Program-made: the position numbers and the translations under genes
Shown here: piece after piece, positions 34,620 through 44,088 of the stretch
Numbering within the stretch: the first letter of the stretch is position 1
Layout of the letters: each line of letters begins with the position of its first letter
The notes under the pieces: generated by a model
The model's database searches: none
Told to the model about the DNA's origin: nothing
Seen by the model: the letters and a program-made list of their open reading frames with translations, nothing else
NCBI RefSeq assembly: GCF_000970025.1
Contig: NZ_CP009528.1
Coordinates: forward strand, 3,149,168 to 3,213,167
Source: Methanosarcina barkeri MS
GTDB taxonomy: Archaea > Halobacteriota > Methanosarcinia > Methanosarcinales > Methanosarcinaceae
Length of the DNA: 64,000 bases
Reading direction: 5' to 3'

Positions 34620-35936
34620 TTAACTGAACTCGTGACGTTCTCCCGAAACAGGACTCGGGAAGTTCACATGCAAATCGCTATTGATTAAACTGAGACTGGA
34701 AAGAAGCTTTTTCTTTTGGTGTTCCAGTTCTTCCCTTAAAGCGGCCAGCTTCTTTTCAGAATCCATAATGTCCTCTTCAAGCGAGCGAGTCCTGCTCAGA
34801 AGCTCAGCTTCCTTATGTTCGAGTTCAACCAGCTTTCCGGTATCCGAGCTTTCGAGTTCAGCTTTCTTTGCCTCAAACTCTTTGAGGACTTCAAGATACT
34901 CTTTTTTCCGCTCTGGAAAGTTTGAGATTGCAGTTTTGACCTGTAACAAAGCTTTTTCTTTCTTCTGGGCCTGCATATCCAGGGCATTGTCCTCGAATAT
35001 TTTTTGAAGTTCCGGGAAAAAAGAAGGATTTACGTGTATAGGAGCTTCAAGGCAAATATCAAGCTGTTTCTTTACTTCTGGCTTTAAAGTATACCTGCCA
35101 CTTTCGTGAAGTTTCTTAATCCTTGAGAGATGACCCGAAAGCGGGAGCACAAGAGAACTCAAGCCTGTTTCGGCTTTTCGGAGTTTTTCCCTGGCAGCAA
35201 TAGATTCTGCCTGAAGGTTCTGTAAACTCTGCCAGACTGGTCCTTTTCTAAAGTCTTCGAGAGCCTGACTGGCTTCGGAAGTTTCAGCCTTTAAAGCCTG
35301 AATTCTTCGGTTTTTGGACTCAAACTCCAGCTCTTCAGCAGCTATTGAAGCCAAAAGCTCCTGTATTTTATTAGTATCAGAATGAGCTGCTTCTATGGTG
35401 TCCATTTCCTTCTTATTTACTTGAATTACCTCTCCAAGCTCATTAAAAATCGGACCCAAGCTGGCAAGACTGTCACTAACGTCTTTTGATTCTTCAGAAA
35501 AAACGCCTCTGGTATACCTGAAACTCTGATTCATATGTTCCAGGCAGGCGTTAAGACTCTGCGTAGCTGTCCCATAGAAACTTTCAAGAGCCCTGAAATC
35601 CCTGTTTTCCTTCACTCTGATTTTATCTATCAACATTGTGACCTGTTTAGTCACATTTTCTCTGTTGCTCTTCGCTCGCTTTACGACTCTGACATCAAAG
35701 TCTCCCTCGACTTTAGCATCCGCAAGCCTTGAGTTACTTTCCTTTAGTGCCAGAAGCGAAGCATCAAGTTCCCTCAAAAGGCCGGATACATCCTTTTCCA
35801 CCCTGAAAGAGATTTTTTGAGATCTTGTATCCAGCCATGCTGGCAAGTCTTCAAAATTAATCTCCTTGAGACCAAGCTCCACATCGGAACTTTCTTTTTT
35901 TCCAAAGAGCTTTTTAATCCACTTCAACCTTGACAT
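34620..35936 (-). CDS. Long coiled-coil protein, hypothetical
   Basis: The 438-residue protein (MSRLKWIKKLFGKKESSDVE) has several extended coiled-coil segments, for example EFESKNRRIQALKAETSEAS and RSLEEDIMDSEKKLAALREE. An amphipathic basic N-terminus may touch membranes or nucleic acid. No ATPase motif is present, so it is not an SMC protein. Similar proteins are conserved in Methanosarcinales without known function. It is transcribed alone. Confidence 0.75.
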   Translation of the reverse strand: MSRLKWIKKLFGKKESSDVELGLKEINFEDLPAWLDTRSQKISFRVEKDVSGLLRELDASLLALKESNSRLADAKVEGDFDVRVVKRAKSNRENVTKQVTMLIDKIRVKENRDFRALESFYGTATQSLNACLEHMNQSFRYTRGVFSEESKDVSDSLASLGPIFNELGEVIQVNKKEMDTIEAAHSDTNKIQELLASIAAEELEFESKNRRIQALKAETSEASQALEDFRKGPVWQSLQNLQAESIAAREKLRKAETGLSSLVLPLSGHLSRIKKLHESGRYTLKPEVKKQLDICLEAPIHVNPSFFPELQKIFEDNALDMQAQKKEKALLQVKTAISNFPERKKEYLEVLKEFEAKKAELESSDTGKLVELEHKEAELLSRTRSLEEDIMDSEKKLAALREELEHQKKKLLSSLSLINSDLHVNFPSPVSGERHEFS

Positions 35937-36522
35937 TCCCTGAATTTGATAAAACTATTTAACTTATTTCTTTAGTTCTGTGTATTTTTGAAACTTATGA
36001 TATGAAATACTTATTCTGTAAAAGCCTTTCCGGGGTTAAAAAGACAGAATAAAAGAAAATAGAATCTACAAATATATAAAGAAATTAAATGCTTTTTATA
36101 TTGATAGCCAGAGGACCAGTATAATCCTGCACTTTACTTTAGAAGTTTACTCATTATAAGTTCTACTTTTATAAGTCATGTTCTTTATAAGTTCTACTTT
36201 TAATAATATCTACTTTTAATAAGTTCTCTTTTAATAATATCTACTTTTAATAAGTTCTCTTTTAATAAGTTTTATTCTTTATAAGTTCTATTCTTTATAA
36301 GTTATACTTTTAATAAGTTCTATTATTTACAAGATATATTTTTAATAAGTTCTACTTTTAATAAGTTCTACTTTTAATAAGTTCTACTTTTAATAAGTTC
36401 TACTTTTAATAAGTTCTATTAGTTACAAGATATATTTTTAATAAGTTGTGCTGTTAATAAGTTATACTGATAAGCTACATGAGAATCTTTGCTTCTCCAC
36501 GAAGATAAGAAGGAAGGTAAAA
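35937..36522. repeat. Spacer with 16-bp AT-rich tandem repeat
   Basis: From about 36150 to 36462 a unit close to AAGTTCTACTTTTAAT (or a TCTATTCTTTAT variant) repeats some fifteen times with drift, ending about 60 bases before the mscS start. It probably overlaps the promoter region. Confidence 0.75.
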
Positions 36523-37452
36523 ATGAGCTTTGAGACAGTAATGAAGCAGGTAATTCCATATACAGAGATCACGGTATCCAGGCTGATTTTTGCAGCAATA
36601 GTGCTCGTCATGGGGTTTGTTTTATCAAAGTATATTATTCGTATTTTCAGAAGAGGAATACAGAAAACAAAGATTCCGGACCTTACTGTTCAATTTCTCA
36701 CCCATTTTTTAAGTATCCTCCTTTATGTAATTGTCATTCTTATTTTCTTGAAGAGTCTGAATTTTGACGTGGATAGCTATATAGTAGGAGTTTCTGCAGC
36801 AATAGGCATTGTTCTCGGACTTGGCCTGCAGGATACCTTTACGAACCTGACTGCTGGAGTATGTGTTGCCGCAATCAGGCCTATTGATACGGGAGAAATT
36901 GTAACCGTGAACGAACAGACAGGAAAAGTGAGATCTGTAGGGCTCATGTCAACCGAGCTCCTGACTCTTGACAACCAGCTCATAACAATCCCGAATAAGC
37001 TTGTATGGGGAAGTTCTATTGTTAATATGACACGAATGCCTACAAGAAGAGTGTCGGTTAATGTAGGAATAAGTTACTCCTCAAGCCTTGAAAAAGCTAC
37101 AGAGATAGCACTCAATCTAATGAAAACACACCCCCTTGTCCTTAAGGAACCCGAACCCGCAGTCGTAACTACCGAACTTGCCAATTCCTCGATAAATTTG
37201 CAGCTCAGGGCATGGGCAAAAACAGGAGAAATGGTAACCGTAAAGAATGACCTTGTTGCAGGAATATTTGACGCTTATACGAAAGAAGGAATTGAGATTC
37301 CGTTCCCCCAGATGGATATAAATATAAAAGAAATTAAACCAAAAGAAATTAAACCAAAAGAAAGTGGGAAACACATAACGGAACCGGATATGACAGCGCT
37401 GGAAGAAAAAATTGTACTTGAAGAGGGGCGCGATGTGGAAGGATTATATTAA
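36523..37452 (+). CDS. MscS-type mechanosensitive channel
   Basis: ATG 36523 follows GGAAGGT by 6 bases; an upstream in-frame start (36448) would add an unlikely leader inside the repeat region. The protein has three membrane helices; the third (YIVGVSAAIGIVLGLGLQDT with FTNLTAGV) is the pore-lining TM3. A beta domain follows (RPIDTGEIVTVNEQTGKVRS) and a C-terminal alpha/beta vestibule. It opens under hypo-osmotic stress to release ions. A duplicated KEIKPKEIKPKE phrase lies near the C-terminus. Confidence 0.9.
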   Translation: MSFETVMKQVIPYTEITVSRLIFAAIVLVMGFVLSKYIIRIFRRGIQKTKIPDLTVQFLTHFLSILLYVIVILIFLKSLNFDVDSYIVGVSAAIGIVLGLGLQDTFTNLTAGVCVAAIRPIDTGEIVTVNEQTGKVRSVGLMSTELLTLDNQLITIPNKLVWGSSIVNMTRMPTRRVSVNVGISYSSSLEKATEIALNLMKTHPLVLKEPEPAVVTTELANSSINLQLRAWAKTGEMVTVKNDLVAGIFDAYTKEGIEIPFPQMDINIKEIKPKEIKPKESGKHITEPDMTALEEKIVLEEGRDVEGLY

Positions 37453-37552
37453 GCATAACCAATCCCTCTTTTGAAAAACTATCTATACTTCTTGACCGCC
37501 ATATCTCTTTTTACACTTGAACAAGTTATATGGACTTAACAGCTATATGGAC

Positions 37553-37915
37553 TTAACATGTTATATGGAACATGGCAGTGATCCTGCCTTCAAGCTCGTT
37601 CCAGCGTTCAATTGCCCATGGTGTCGGAAAGAGTTCTACTCCACACTTTTTTTCGGTAAAAAAATTTTCAGCTTCCTCAGATAGTTTAACAAAACCTGTC
37701 TGCCCGGTTCCTATAAGGATTTTTTCTGTCCCTTCCTCATAAATGTGCTTTGCTTCCTCAAGCGAGATTTTATGGGAAGTTCCATATAGCTCCTTTGACA
37801 GTCCTTTCTCTCTTTTTTCTACCTGTCCATTGAGGCGAATAAGTATGTCATATTTAAAAGTCTCTCCATTTACAGTAATAGAACCAAAACTCGTGGAATC
37901 AATCTTTGGCTTCAT
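37553..37915 (-). CDS. Mth938-like (DUF498) domain protein
   Basis: The 120-residue protein (MKPKIDSTSFGSITVNGETF, YGTSHKISLEEAKHIYEEGT, ILIGTGQTGFVKLSEEAENF, FPTPWAIERWNEL) matches the Mth938/NDUFAF3-like fold. In mitochondria relatives assist complex I assembly; the archaeal role is unknown. The length covers exactly one domain. Confidence 0.8.
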   Translation of the reverse strand: MKPKIDSTSFGSITVNGETFKYDILIRLNGQVEKREKGLSKELYGTSHKISLEEAKHIYEEGTEKILIGTGQTGFVKLSEEAENFFTEKKCGVELFPTPWAIERWNELEGRITAMFHITC

Positions 37916-38738
37916 GGTTCACCTCTTAAATTGAAACTGAAAACAAGCTTTTCTATTTTATAATATTATACATACTTCATATAATTAACAGATATGCCCT
38001 GAATACATAAATGTTCAAGCCATAGGCATATATGAATATAAACATTCACATACTTCCGACCCTTGGCAGATCAACCTGGCGAAAATAATGCACTTGAGAA
38101 GATTCTACGCCTTTGAAGAATAAAATCAAGTACATTAGGCATTATGATCAAACTCTACCGTAATCCATTAAAGATTTTCCTATCAACTTTTCAGTTCAAT
38201 AGTAAGCAGATAAACTAAGTGAGCAAATAACGAAAATGTAACCCTATATACAGTAATTTGCGAGGGCGAATAAATGTGGAACTTTGGAATTCAAAAAAAT
38301 ACCGAAGAAAAAAGTAGAACTGTATGTACAAATAATATGCCTTCTTTTAAATAAATAAAACAAATTCACCATTTTAAATGAATAAAAGACTCCAATATCT
38401 CGCTGTTAACAAAAAAAACTTCTACAGATTAAGATTTTTCCACACGTGGATTTAATAAAAGAGATTATATAACATAAACTTGTCAAGTACCTTATATTTT
38501 TATTCTAAGGTGCATTATATGCAGTTATAGTTATTAATAGTTTTATGTTCTTTTAATTTTCCAGATAAAGTATTATCAAGTTTTAAATTCATTTTTCTAT
38601 TTTTATTTAAGGCTAAAAAAATAAGTATGTTTATATGATAATATTTCCCAGTGAGTTTCGATTATAGGTGTTCTCGGATTAAAAGAAATCGCACCTGAGA
38701 ATATAAAATATAACGGGATAAAATACGGAGGAAAAGTA
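37916..38738. other. Long AT-rich spacer
   Basis: About 820 bases without a recognised gene. Near the 3' end a TATA-like GTTTATATGA (about 38629-38638) and then AGGTGTTCTC...CACCTGAGAA precede a GGAGG ribosome site and the Cys-rich gene, implying a 5' leader of about 80 bases. Confidence 0.5.
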
Positions 38739-39167
38739 ATGCGAAAAACTATGCTTAAGACAATCTGTATTTTCACATTAGTCTTTTTTGTCCTGTCAAT
38801 GACAGGAGCTGCATGCAGTAACAGTTATAAAAACAGTTGTAATACAAAAACCGATGCAATAAATGATAGTTATAGTATTAGTCTTAAAACATGTCCAAAT
38901 ACTGCTTATTGCTTTAAATATGATACTTTACTTAAGAATGATAAAGGATGCAACCTTAAAGTTACAACTACCGGAACTTACAAGACCAAACTGGGCGGAA
39001 AAGTGACAGTTTATAGTGACGGTAAATTCTGCTATAAAGCATCATCAACATGTTGCTCCAAAAAATGTTGTACTTGCACGGACACTTTCACATACAAGAT
39101 AAAAGGTAAAGATGGAAAAACCGACTGTGCAACCGCTACGCTGAAACTCAAATGTCCCACCTGCTAA
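38739..39167 (+). CDS. Secreted Cys-rich protein with a cadherin/VCBS-like Ig domain
   Basis: A signal peptide (CIFTLVFFVLSMTGAACS) is followed by a single beta-sandwich module: NDSYSISLKTCPNTAYCFKY, DTLLKNDKGCNLKVTTTGTY, KLGGKVTVYSDGKFCY and TDTFTYKIKGKDGKTDCATA. This order is that of cadherin-like/VCBS-type repeats, in which the hallmark phrase is 'NDSFTYK'. Unusually it contains about 15 cysteines, including CCSKKCCTC, which suggests disulfides or metal binding on the cell surface. GGAGG precedes the ATG by 7 bases. It is a single-gene unit followed by a strong hairpin. Confidence 0.75.
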   Translation: MRKTMLKTICIFTLVFFVLSMTGAACSNSYKNSCNTKTDAINDSYSISLKTCPNTAYCFKYDTLLKNDKGCNLKVTTTGTYKTKLGGKVTVYSDGKFCYKASSTCCSKKCCTCTDTFTYKIKGKDGKTDCATATLKLKCPTC

Positions 39168-39215
39168 AGTACTATTCAGGTACTTCTCCAGTAGGTGAAC
39201 TTATTATAATTAAAT

Positions 39216-39274
39216 GCATTAAAGGGATAAGGAAGTTTTAACTTCCCGGGATTTAAACCCAAATCCCTTAATGC
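39216..39274 (+). terminator. Long hairpin after the Cys-rich gene
   Basis: GCATTAAAGGGAT pairs with ATCCCTTAATGC (one bulged A), enclosing a second hairpin GGAAGTT/AACTTCC. It lies 49 bases after the stop codon and probably stabilises or terminates the transcript. Confidence 0.55.
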
Positions 39275-39354
39275 TTGTCAGTATTCGATTGTTGACTTAA
39301 TTTTGCCAAAACGCGATAGTTCATGCTTATTTTCTTGTTGGATTCAGATTAATG

Positions 39355-39427
39355 AATTTTGGTTTTTTAATTTTGGTTTTTTAATTTTGGTTTTTTAATT
39401 TTAGTTTTTTAATTTTGGTTTTTTAAT
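39355..39427. repeat. 14-bp tandem repeat
   Basis: Five units of GGTTTTTTAATTTT lie in the convergent spacer before the DUF166 gene end. Confidence 0.85.
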
Positions 39428-39463
39428 AAGAATATTTATAGGAAGATTTACAGATAGCACTTT

Positions 39464-40270
39464 TCAGAAGCTAGAACTTGAGATTTCATCCCCGCAAACT
39501 GCGGACAATCGGGCTTTTTCCTTTTTTGCACATTCCATTGCGTCTTCAACAGCTTCCCTAATGATATACCCGGCCTTGTGAAGGATAGTGTCCCCAAGCT
39601 GAGGGTCTTTGTCCATGCTGGCGGTACAGGGATACGAGTGATGAGCACCTGAGATAGTCTCCTTATATTCGACAGTATCAGTCCAGCCGAGCTTTTTTGC
39701 CACAAACCAGGTGGAACCGCAAGGGGCATCCCTGAGAACGCCTGCTCCGATAAACATCTTCCCATCAGGGCTCATCTCAATTCTGAGTACAGGCTTCCCA
39801 AAACCAAGGTCAACAAACGCGTCTATGACAGGTTTACCGGTTTTTTCAAGAGCGCAGAAAGGCTTTGGACCTTCAAACTCAACTCCAATAGCTTCAAGCT
39901 CTTTTTTAAGCTGTTCAAGAACCCCTGCAGGAGTTTTCTTTGAGTCTTCAGCAGGTGCGATCACGGCTTTTGCCTTCGTTTTCTTCACAACGTCCGGAAG
40001 AGCTGTAAGAAGGTCTGGGTGGATACCAATAGCAAGTATCAGATCACATTCCGGAAGTTTTTGAGGCATGTACTGCTCGGGCTCTTCTATAAACGTGGGC
40101 AGGTCTTGAGGAAATTCATGGATTCCTACAATCAGGTTCGCATATGACTTCCTGGCCTGCCTGCAGTGGTTACAGAGTTCTCCGCAGGACACGCAGAAAT
40201 TTCCAGGATTTATAAGGTTCTGGATAACTTTTTTTCCAAGTTCGCCTGAGTAGAGTACGAGGATCTTCAT
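39464..40270 (-). CDS. DUF166 family protein
   Basis: The protein (MKILVLYSGELGKKVIQNLI) matches the archaeal DUF166 family, sometimes labelled thymidylate-synthase-like. A Cys cluster (CVSCGELCNHCRQARKSYA) near residue 27 could bind a metal or FeS cluster. Other conserved phrases are CDLILAIGIHPDLL, KAKAVIAPAEDSKKTPAG and GVLRDAPCGSTWFVAKKL. The family is widespread in methanogens; the biochemical role is unsettled. It is monocistronic. Confidence 0.8.
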   Translation of the reverse strand: MKILVLYSGELGKKVIQNLINPGNFCVSCGELCNHCRQARKSYANLIVGIHEFPQDLPTFIEEPEQYMPQKLPECDLILAIGIHPDLLTALPDVVKKTKAKAVIAPAEDSKKTPAGVLEQLKKELEAIGVEFEGPKPFCALEKTGKPVIDAFVDLGFGKPVLRIEMSPDGKMFIGAGVLRDAPCGSTWFVAKKLGWTDTVEYKETISGAHHSYPCTASMDKDPQLGDTILHKAGYIIREAVEDAMECAKKEKARLSAVCGDEISSSSF

Positions 40271-40846
40271 AACTTACTCCGATTTATAAGACTGGGCAGT
40301 GTTGCAAATTTGCTGTAAATTTGAAGTCAAATTTTTGTGTATTATGGGGAAAATTGATCTCCCTATATTGAGTATTTTATTCAATAACGGTTTGAAATTT
40401 ATGATTTTACAGAAAAATCGGCATACTGCCAAAGACCAAGGGTTATTTTGTAATTTTCTATTTCTTTTCGTAAAGATAAGTTCCGGATTACTTTGCCCCC
40501 AGAATTGAATAAAGAACCGGGACCATAGACCAGCGCGGAAATCGTTGAGAAGTTGCCTGATAAACTGCTAATACTCAGTTATGATACTTCCTCCTTTAAT
40601 GTCTATCCGGTTTTCTGTAGGATACATTGTAATTATTTGTTTCAATGTATAAATAACGGGAGTTTCAAAATAGAAATCAGTATCCATAAATAAATCTCGT
40701 ATATAATCAAAGGGAACAAAAATACTGAGACGTGAGAAATAGAAAGGAAACTGATAATAAGGAAAAGAAAGAAAAAAGTAGAGAAAAAGCGATAACGGAT
40801 AAATGAAAATATTTCTTTTCTGATTTTTTGCTTATTATGCATTCTA
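40271..40846. other. Spacer, nothing recognised
   Basis: About 575 AT-rich bases. A minus-strand frame at 40642-40842 reads as a very hydrophobic Phe/Ile-rich peptide but is best explained by base composition. Confidence 0.4.
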
Positions 40847-41689
40847 TTATTTAACCAGAGCTATATGAATGGACCCCCAGAGAATGCCCTTCAAATTAAG
40901 GAAAATATGTACCTTATCAGTTTTGGAATTTGGATAGTTTACAGCCCTTTCTAGATCACTCTTTTCCACACTGTAGTCGATGGGCCAAAGAGGCTTCATA
41001 TTCGTTGATGCTAAAAGATATTGTTCCAACTCCTCATGTGTAAACATTTCCGAAAATATACTGTAGCGCCTAAATAGACGGAGAGGAAATTGGCAATGAA
41101 TCTTACGCTCCCTATACAATTCTCTCGATTCAGGGCAGACGAAGATCTCGGTCGCAATACTGGCAACGCCTCCAGGCTTCAACACTCGCTCGATCTCTTT
41201 CATAGATTTTGCAGCCGCATCTTTCCCACCAAAGTGCTCTATCGAAGAATAGCTGAAAACTGCATCGAAAGTATTGTCATCAAAATGAATATTGGTGCCG
41301 CTCATAATTTGTACGCCAAGCCGTTTGCGATTAAATTGACTCGGAGCAAATCGTTCTGGGTTTGTCAACATATCTGTGTTTGCTTCCTTCCACCTTCTGG
41401 AAGTGATAGTGTACAAGTCTGTACTAAAGACGTATTTTGCATGGTTAGTTAGGTAAAAAACGGGTGCTTCACTGCCACTTCCTATTCCCAAGAAGTTGCA
41501 ATTATTATCCATCTTACCAGCCTTCTTCATTGCCAACATTCCGATGGCCCACTCCCAGTGCTTCCGGTGCCGAGTCTCTAGAAGCTCAGGGTACTTTCCG
41601 ATGTCAAGATTGAGTACATCCTTCATCATCTCCAACAGTTCCGGATCATCCCAGTCTGCCATCGCACAAATTTTGTTTAAACTTTCCAT
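40847..41689 (-). CDS. Class I SAM-dependent methyltransferase
   Basis: The SAM-binding core shows LGIGSGSEAPVFYLTNHAKY (motif I, aberrant: GIGSGSE), the acidic end of strand 2 (VFSTDLYT), and VFSYSSIEHFGGKDAAAKSM with EIERVLKPGGVASIATEIFV, typical of SAM methyltransferase class 11. A C-terminal helical cap follows. The substrate cannot be deduced; such genes often modify lipids, polysaccharides or small metabolites. No neighbours suggest a pathway. Confidence 0.8.
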   Translation of the reverse strand: MESLNKICAMADWDDPELLEMMKDVLNLDIGKYPELLETRHRKHWEWAIGMLAMKKAGKMDNNCNFLGIGSGSEAPVFYLTNHAKYVFSTDLYTITSRRWKEANTDMLTNPERFAPSQFNRKRLGVQIMSGTNIHFDDNTFDAVFSYSSIEHFGGKDAAAKSMKEIERVLKPGGVASIATEIFVCPESRELYRERKIHCQFPLRLFRRYSIFSEMFTHEELEQYLLASTNMKPLWPIDYSVEKSDLERAVNYPNSKTDKVHIFLNLKGILWGSIHIALVK

Positions 41690-42196
41690 TAGTTTATTGC
41701 CCCATATATAGAGTTATTTAAAATTATATTTGAGAATAAATATAGTAACTTTCTAATTTAACCGTCATAGGAATCAGTTGTGCTTATTTAAGAAAGCTAC
41801 ATATATAAATAATTATAATTTAGTATAAAAGTTTTCATAATGTTTTTTGAGTATACCCATATATAAGACCAAAGATGGTTAACATAAAGCTGGTTAACAT
41901 ATGGCTTGATTCTTTAGTATCAGCTCATCCAAAATCAATTTTAGATTCAAATCAATAAAAAGCTTTAACCATTTTCATGATCGGAACTTGATAGATCATC
42001 CAGAATTTGAAAACCATGGACATAATTAAGTTTTGGGATGAGCTCAGTAGTAATTGTAGGACAGCATGTGAAAAGTCAGGGATATTCGTGACCCTCTGCG
42101 CTCCCGATGTAATAAGGAAAAAAGAGGAAAACCGGAAAAGCCAGAAGAAAAATAAAAGAGTGAGGGAAAGATTTCGTGATTCGATCCTCTCTTTCT
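41690..42196. other. Spacer with IS605-end-like repeat
   Basis: About 500 bases. The only recognisable feature is repeat copy 2 at 42083-42115. A plus-strand frame MDIIKFWDELSSNC (42016 on) leads into it but has no identified homology. Confidence 0.4.
42083..42115 (+). repeat. IS605-end-like dispersed repeat, copy 2
   Basis: TATTCGTGACCCTCTGCGCT then CCCGATGTAATAA, three mismatches at most to copy 1. The upstream hairpin is not conserved here. Confidence 0.65.
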
Positions 42197-42583
42197 TCAT
42201 TCTCCCAGTTTCAAAGCTCCATGAGGACACATCTTAATGCACACGCCGCACTGGATGCATTTCTTTTCATCTACCAGGACATTCCAGGAGTCGTCAAAAG
42301 AATACACATTCATAGGGCAGACCGAAATACAGGCTCCACAATCGATACATTCTTCCTCATCCCTATGAATAGGTCTGTCCAGAATGGAAACTATAGCTCC
42401 TCTCGATTCCAGGGCATTTTTGATTTTATCGAACTTGAGGTCATTCACGTCAGCTATTAATTCCCCATAGGTTGAGTCGATATTTGCAACCATTATATTA
42501 ATCAGGATTCCGGTTTCGACTATGGACTCGGAAATGATAGGGTTATGGATTCTTTCAGTAGGAATGGTGATCTTGATTTTCAC
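42197..42583 (-). CDS. NIL-domain ferredoxin of the homocysteine-forming sulfurtransferase
   Basis: An N-terminal NIL domain (about 75 residues) precedes two 4Fe-4S motifs, CIDCGACISVCPMNVYSFDD and CIQCGVCIKMCPHGALKLGE. In Methanosarcina acetivorans the equivalent MA1822 works with MA1821 to turn aspartate semialdehyde and sulfide into homocysteine. The gene starts 3 bases after the stop of the upstream partner, so the pair is a tight operon. The ferredoxin supplies electrons. Confidence 0.9.
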   Translation of the reverse strand: MKIKITIPTERIHNPIISESIVETGILINIMVANIDSTYGELIADVNDLKFDKIKNALESRGAIVSILDRPIHRDEEECIDCGACISVCPMNVYSFDDSWNVLVDEKKCIQCGVCIKMCPHGALKLGE

Positions 42584-42585
42584 GC

Positions 42586-44088
42586 TCAGTACCTCCTTGC
42601 AATGAGTTTGCTGATATTGTCACTCGTTATTATTCCAAGAACCCGCCTTTGAGCATCGATCACCGGCATTGCAGATACCCCGTAACGGTCCAGCCGCCTG
42701 GCTGCAAGATCTACAGGCTCGTTCGGAGCGCAGGTCAGCACCTTTTTCGTCATAACATTCTCCACCGAATCAAAGCAATTCTCTGCAACAGCCTTCGAGA
42801 CATCCCAAGCAGTCAGGATCCCAACCAATTCCCCACCATCAGAAATCACAGTCAGATGGTTGAAAGAGTTCTCCCAGATTTTCTTTGCAGCGTCCTGGAC
42901 AGTTTGATCTCTTTTGATGGTCACAACAAAACTGGACATCACATCTTTTACGAGAGGTACGACCTGAGTCTCTTTCATGGGTTTGGCAACTCCTTCGGTA
43001 CACAGTCTTTCCACGGGCATGGTGACAAAGAATTTCCCATGCTTAACCCACGACTTTAACTCGTTTGCGATCTTTCTCGCGTTCTTGAAACTGGAAAGGG
43101 AAGATGTGGGCACGTCTTTTCCGTCAATCTGCACCGAACCTGACCGGAGTTCAGCATAATTTACCTTTCTGATAACCGGCTTGTCCCTGCTTCCCACAGC
43201 ATAGTCCTCAATGGTGGTTACAATATCCTCATCACGAACTGCAGTAGCAGCAGCGAGTTTTTCGTTGAGGATAGGGATAGGAATTCCAACTCCCATGTAA
43301 AGAGTAGCTCCGTATCCGGTAAAGGAAGCAGCTCTCAAATAGTCAGGGTTCATCTCTTTCAGGTTACCTTTAAGCATGAGAGTTCCAAAACCGGAAGAAG
43401 GAGAATGCTGGGTTCCATTCCCTATAACATAGCCCTGGGCTCCTCCCATGAAAATCCTTGTTCCCATGCCTATAGTTTCATAGCTTGGGTCATTTGAGAG
43501 AGGAGAGAGGACTCCTGCCCCCGAATAGGTTACATTTCCGAAATTGGGCAGAAGCTCACCCATATAAGTATGCAGAGTCCTTTTAGAACTGTTAGTTGCT
43601 GCTGCATATTTCTGGTAGGCGTTCCTTGGGTTAAGAAGCATGGCTTCATTAAGGTCCTCAAGAGAAATTATCGTATCAAGTACTTTCCTTGGATAACAAT
43701 CCGTCCCATACGAAGTCGCATGAACATCGACCTCTTTGCCCCTGAGAAGATCTTCAATAACATGAGCTCCACCATACTGAATTCCCCGTGTATCTGAGAT
43801 CTGGGCAGCCCCCAGGTAAGCGTCTACGGCTGCCAGTCCACTGTATGCTTCTACATTGTTGAACCAGATCTTCTGGATTTTTATGGGAGGCTCGGAATGT
43901 CCCAGGTTAAGCATCAAGCCGGATGAACACATAGCTCCGAATGTGCCTGTAGTAACTACATCTACTTCCTTTGCAGCCCCTTCAGCGCCAAGCTCCTCAA
44001 CAATTGTGACCATTTCCTCGGCTGTCACTACATTGACGCTTCCATCTTCAATTTTTCTATTAATCTCATGAACTGATTTTTTAACCAT
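42586..44088 (-). CDS. L-aspartate semialdehyde sulfurtransferase (DUF39 + CBS)
   Basis: Residues about 1-370 are the DUF39 (HcyBio) domain, with ATSYGTDCYPRKVLDTIISL holding a conserved Cys. Two CBS domains follow (MSSFVVTIKRDQTVQDAAKK and MTKKVLTCAPNEPVDLAARR), probably sensing an adenosyl ligand. Known as MA1821 in M. acetivorans. It forms homocysteine without O-acylhomoserine and so feeds methionine synthesis. It is first in the operon with the NIL-ferredoxin. Confidence 0.9.
   Translation of the reverse strand: MVKKSVHEINRKIEDGSVNVVTAEEMVTIVEELGAEGAAKEVDVVTTGTFGAMCSSGLMLNLGHSEPPIKIQKIWFNNVEAYSGLAAVDAYLGAAQISDTRGIQYGGAHVIEDLLRGKEVDVHATSYGTDCYPRKVLDTIISLEDLNEAMLLNPRNAYQKYAAATNSSKRTLHTYMGELLPNFGNVTYSGAGVLSPLSNDPSYETIGMGTRIFMGGAQGYVIGNGTQHSPSSGFGTLMLKGNLKEMNPDYLRAASFTGYGATLYMGVGIPIPILNEKLAAATAVRDEDIVTTIEDYAVGSRDKPVIRKVNYAELRSGSVQIDGKDVPTSSLSSFKNARKIANELKSWVKHGKFFVTMPVERLCTEGVAKPMKETQVVPLVKDVMSSFVVTIKRDQTVQDAAKKIWENSFNHLTVISDGGELVGILTAWDVSKAVAENCFDSVENVMTKKVLTCAPNEPVDLAARRLDRYGVSAMPVIDAQRRVLGIITSDNISKLIARRY

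Noticed and set aside
38667-38707. AGGTG-TTCTC ... CACCT-GAGAA as an H-type pseudoknot
   Set aside because: Both connecting loops would be zero bases long, which is sterically impossible; at most alternative hairpins can form.
40642-40842. Minus-strand frame coding a very hydrophobic 66-residue peptide
   Set aside because: Phe/Ile/Leu-rich composition follows from AT-rich DNA; no ribosome site or recognised family.
42016-42237. Plus-strand frame MDIIKFWDELSSNCRTACEK running into the IS605-end-like repeat
   Set aside because: Considered as a TnpB C-terminus because of the repeat, but it lacks the zinc-finger CxxC pairs and catalytic motifs.
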